From: Macrocystis pyrifera
Lineage: Eukaryota; Sar; Phaeophyceae; Laminariales; Laminariaceae
Length of the DNA: 64,000 nt
Assembly (NCBI GenBank): GCA_031763025.1
Contig: JASSKH010000007.1
Span: forward strand, 7,393,930-7,457,929
Reading direction: 5' to 3'
Below the pieces are notes generated by a model. It did no database searches, was not told the DNA's origin, and saw only the letters and a list, made by a program, of their open reading frames with translations. Position numbers and translations under genes: made by a program. Shown piece by piece: positions 63,666 through 64,000 of this stretch; position 1 is the first letter of the stretch, and each line of letters opens with the position of its first letter.

Positions 63666-63766
63666 CAGATCGTGGGAGTGGGAATAAAGTATCTGCTCCG
63701 AGGGGTGAAAGGTTTTTGCCGTCGCGCGCTTCTGCCTCCGCCCGGCTCTGTCGGCGTACATTGTAG

Positions 63767-63866
63767 GTACGACTCTCGCAGCGGCGTGGAGAGATATACC
63801 GTGCAAGCTTTGGGTGCGAATGACTGCATGCAGTGGTGGTGTGCCCTTTCGAGGACCTCCCCGTGA
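63767..63866 (+). CDS. Terminal exon resembling the end of a PH domain
   Basis: A pyrimidine-rich stretch and GTACATTGTAG acceptor precede an open exon that ends in TGA at 63864-63866. It encodes GVERYTVQALGANDCMQWWC and then ALSRTSP, matching the last strand and C-terminal helix of PH domains, where a Trp is nearly invariant. Preceding exons were not identified. The link to the FYVE-like gene upstream is positional only. Confidence 0.35.
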
Positions 63867-64000
63867 CGACGAGCCCATAAAAGTGATTTCACCTCTAAAT
63901 ACAATGGTCCCCCTATCGTTTACTACGTCAGTGCTGAAAAAATGATCCTGCTCTAATTCCAAGTTGTTTGTTCTCGTGACGAAGCCCTTTTTTTCCTGGT

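Larger units (their letters stand above)
60657..63766. other. Mostly non-coding stretch with repeats
   Basis: Apart from the receiver-like exon and the repeats listed, an acceptor with a long T-run lies at 61926-61939. It would extend the receiver-like exon by only nine codons (SCKKKRHRI then stop). I see no other supported feature. Confidence 0.35.

Overview
The window is nuclear DNA of a photosynthetic eukaryote, most likely a brown alga or a close stramenopile relative; Ectocarpus-like is my inference and I could not run a search. Coding sequence is cut into short exons whose GT-AG boundaries and phases can be matched by eye. Introns and intergenic DNA are long and full of small dispersed repeats. 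One gene encodes a predicted plastid protein whose N-terminus has a signal-peptide-like stretch ending in an A-F-type cleavage motif, as in algae with secondary red plastids. No bacterial operon, CRISPR array or virus was seen.

Layout. (1) 140-5253, minus: a SET-domain methyltransferase of the Rubisco LSMT family, seven exons, about 502 residues. (2) 5443-11413, plus: an orphan membrane protein with about seven transmembrane segments and a long charged tail, seven exons, 523 residues. Genes 1 and 2 are head to head, with 189 bp between their start codons. (3) 11414-15000: repeats and one small minus-strand ORF. (4) 15121-46635, plus: a START-type lipid-binding protein, ten phase-compatible exons, 519 residues, spread over 31.5 kb. 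Its introns of 2.1, 12.3 and 7.5 kb hold most of the tandem arrays, MITE-like elements and dispersed repeats. (5) 48756-52187, minus: a decayed non-LTR retrotransposon with reverse transcriptase, zinc finger and restriction-like endonuclease. (6) 53743-55033, plus: an unrecognised two-exon gene with an alanine run. (7) 56590-60656, plus: low-complexity exons containing the end of a FYVE-type zinc finger, either a separate gene or a continuation of gene 6. (8) 61530-61680 and 63767-63866: isolated exons resembling a receiver-domain start and a PH-domain end.

Repeats. I could define a palindromic MITE-like family (six copies), a 1-kb foldback element with about 245-bp arms, at least four dispersed repeat families of 100-250 bp, several local tandem arrays, and two short words (TACCTGGTA and TACTGCTGTA) scattered very often outside exons. 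The gene products show no obvious shared pathway: one acts on plastid proteins, one is a membrane protein, and START and FYVE/PH-like pieces point to lipid binding.

All gene models were made by hand from splice-site phase and family motifs. Exon edges are the best fit I found and have not been checked against transcripts.
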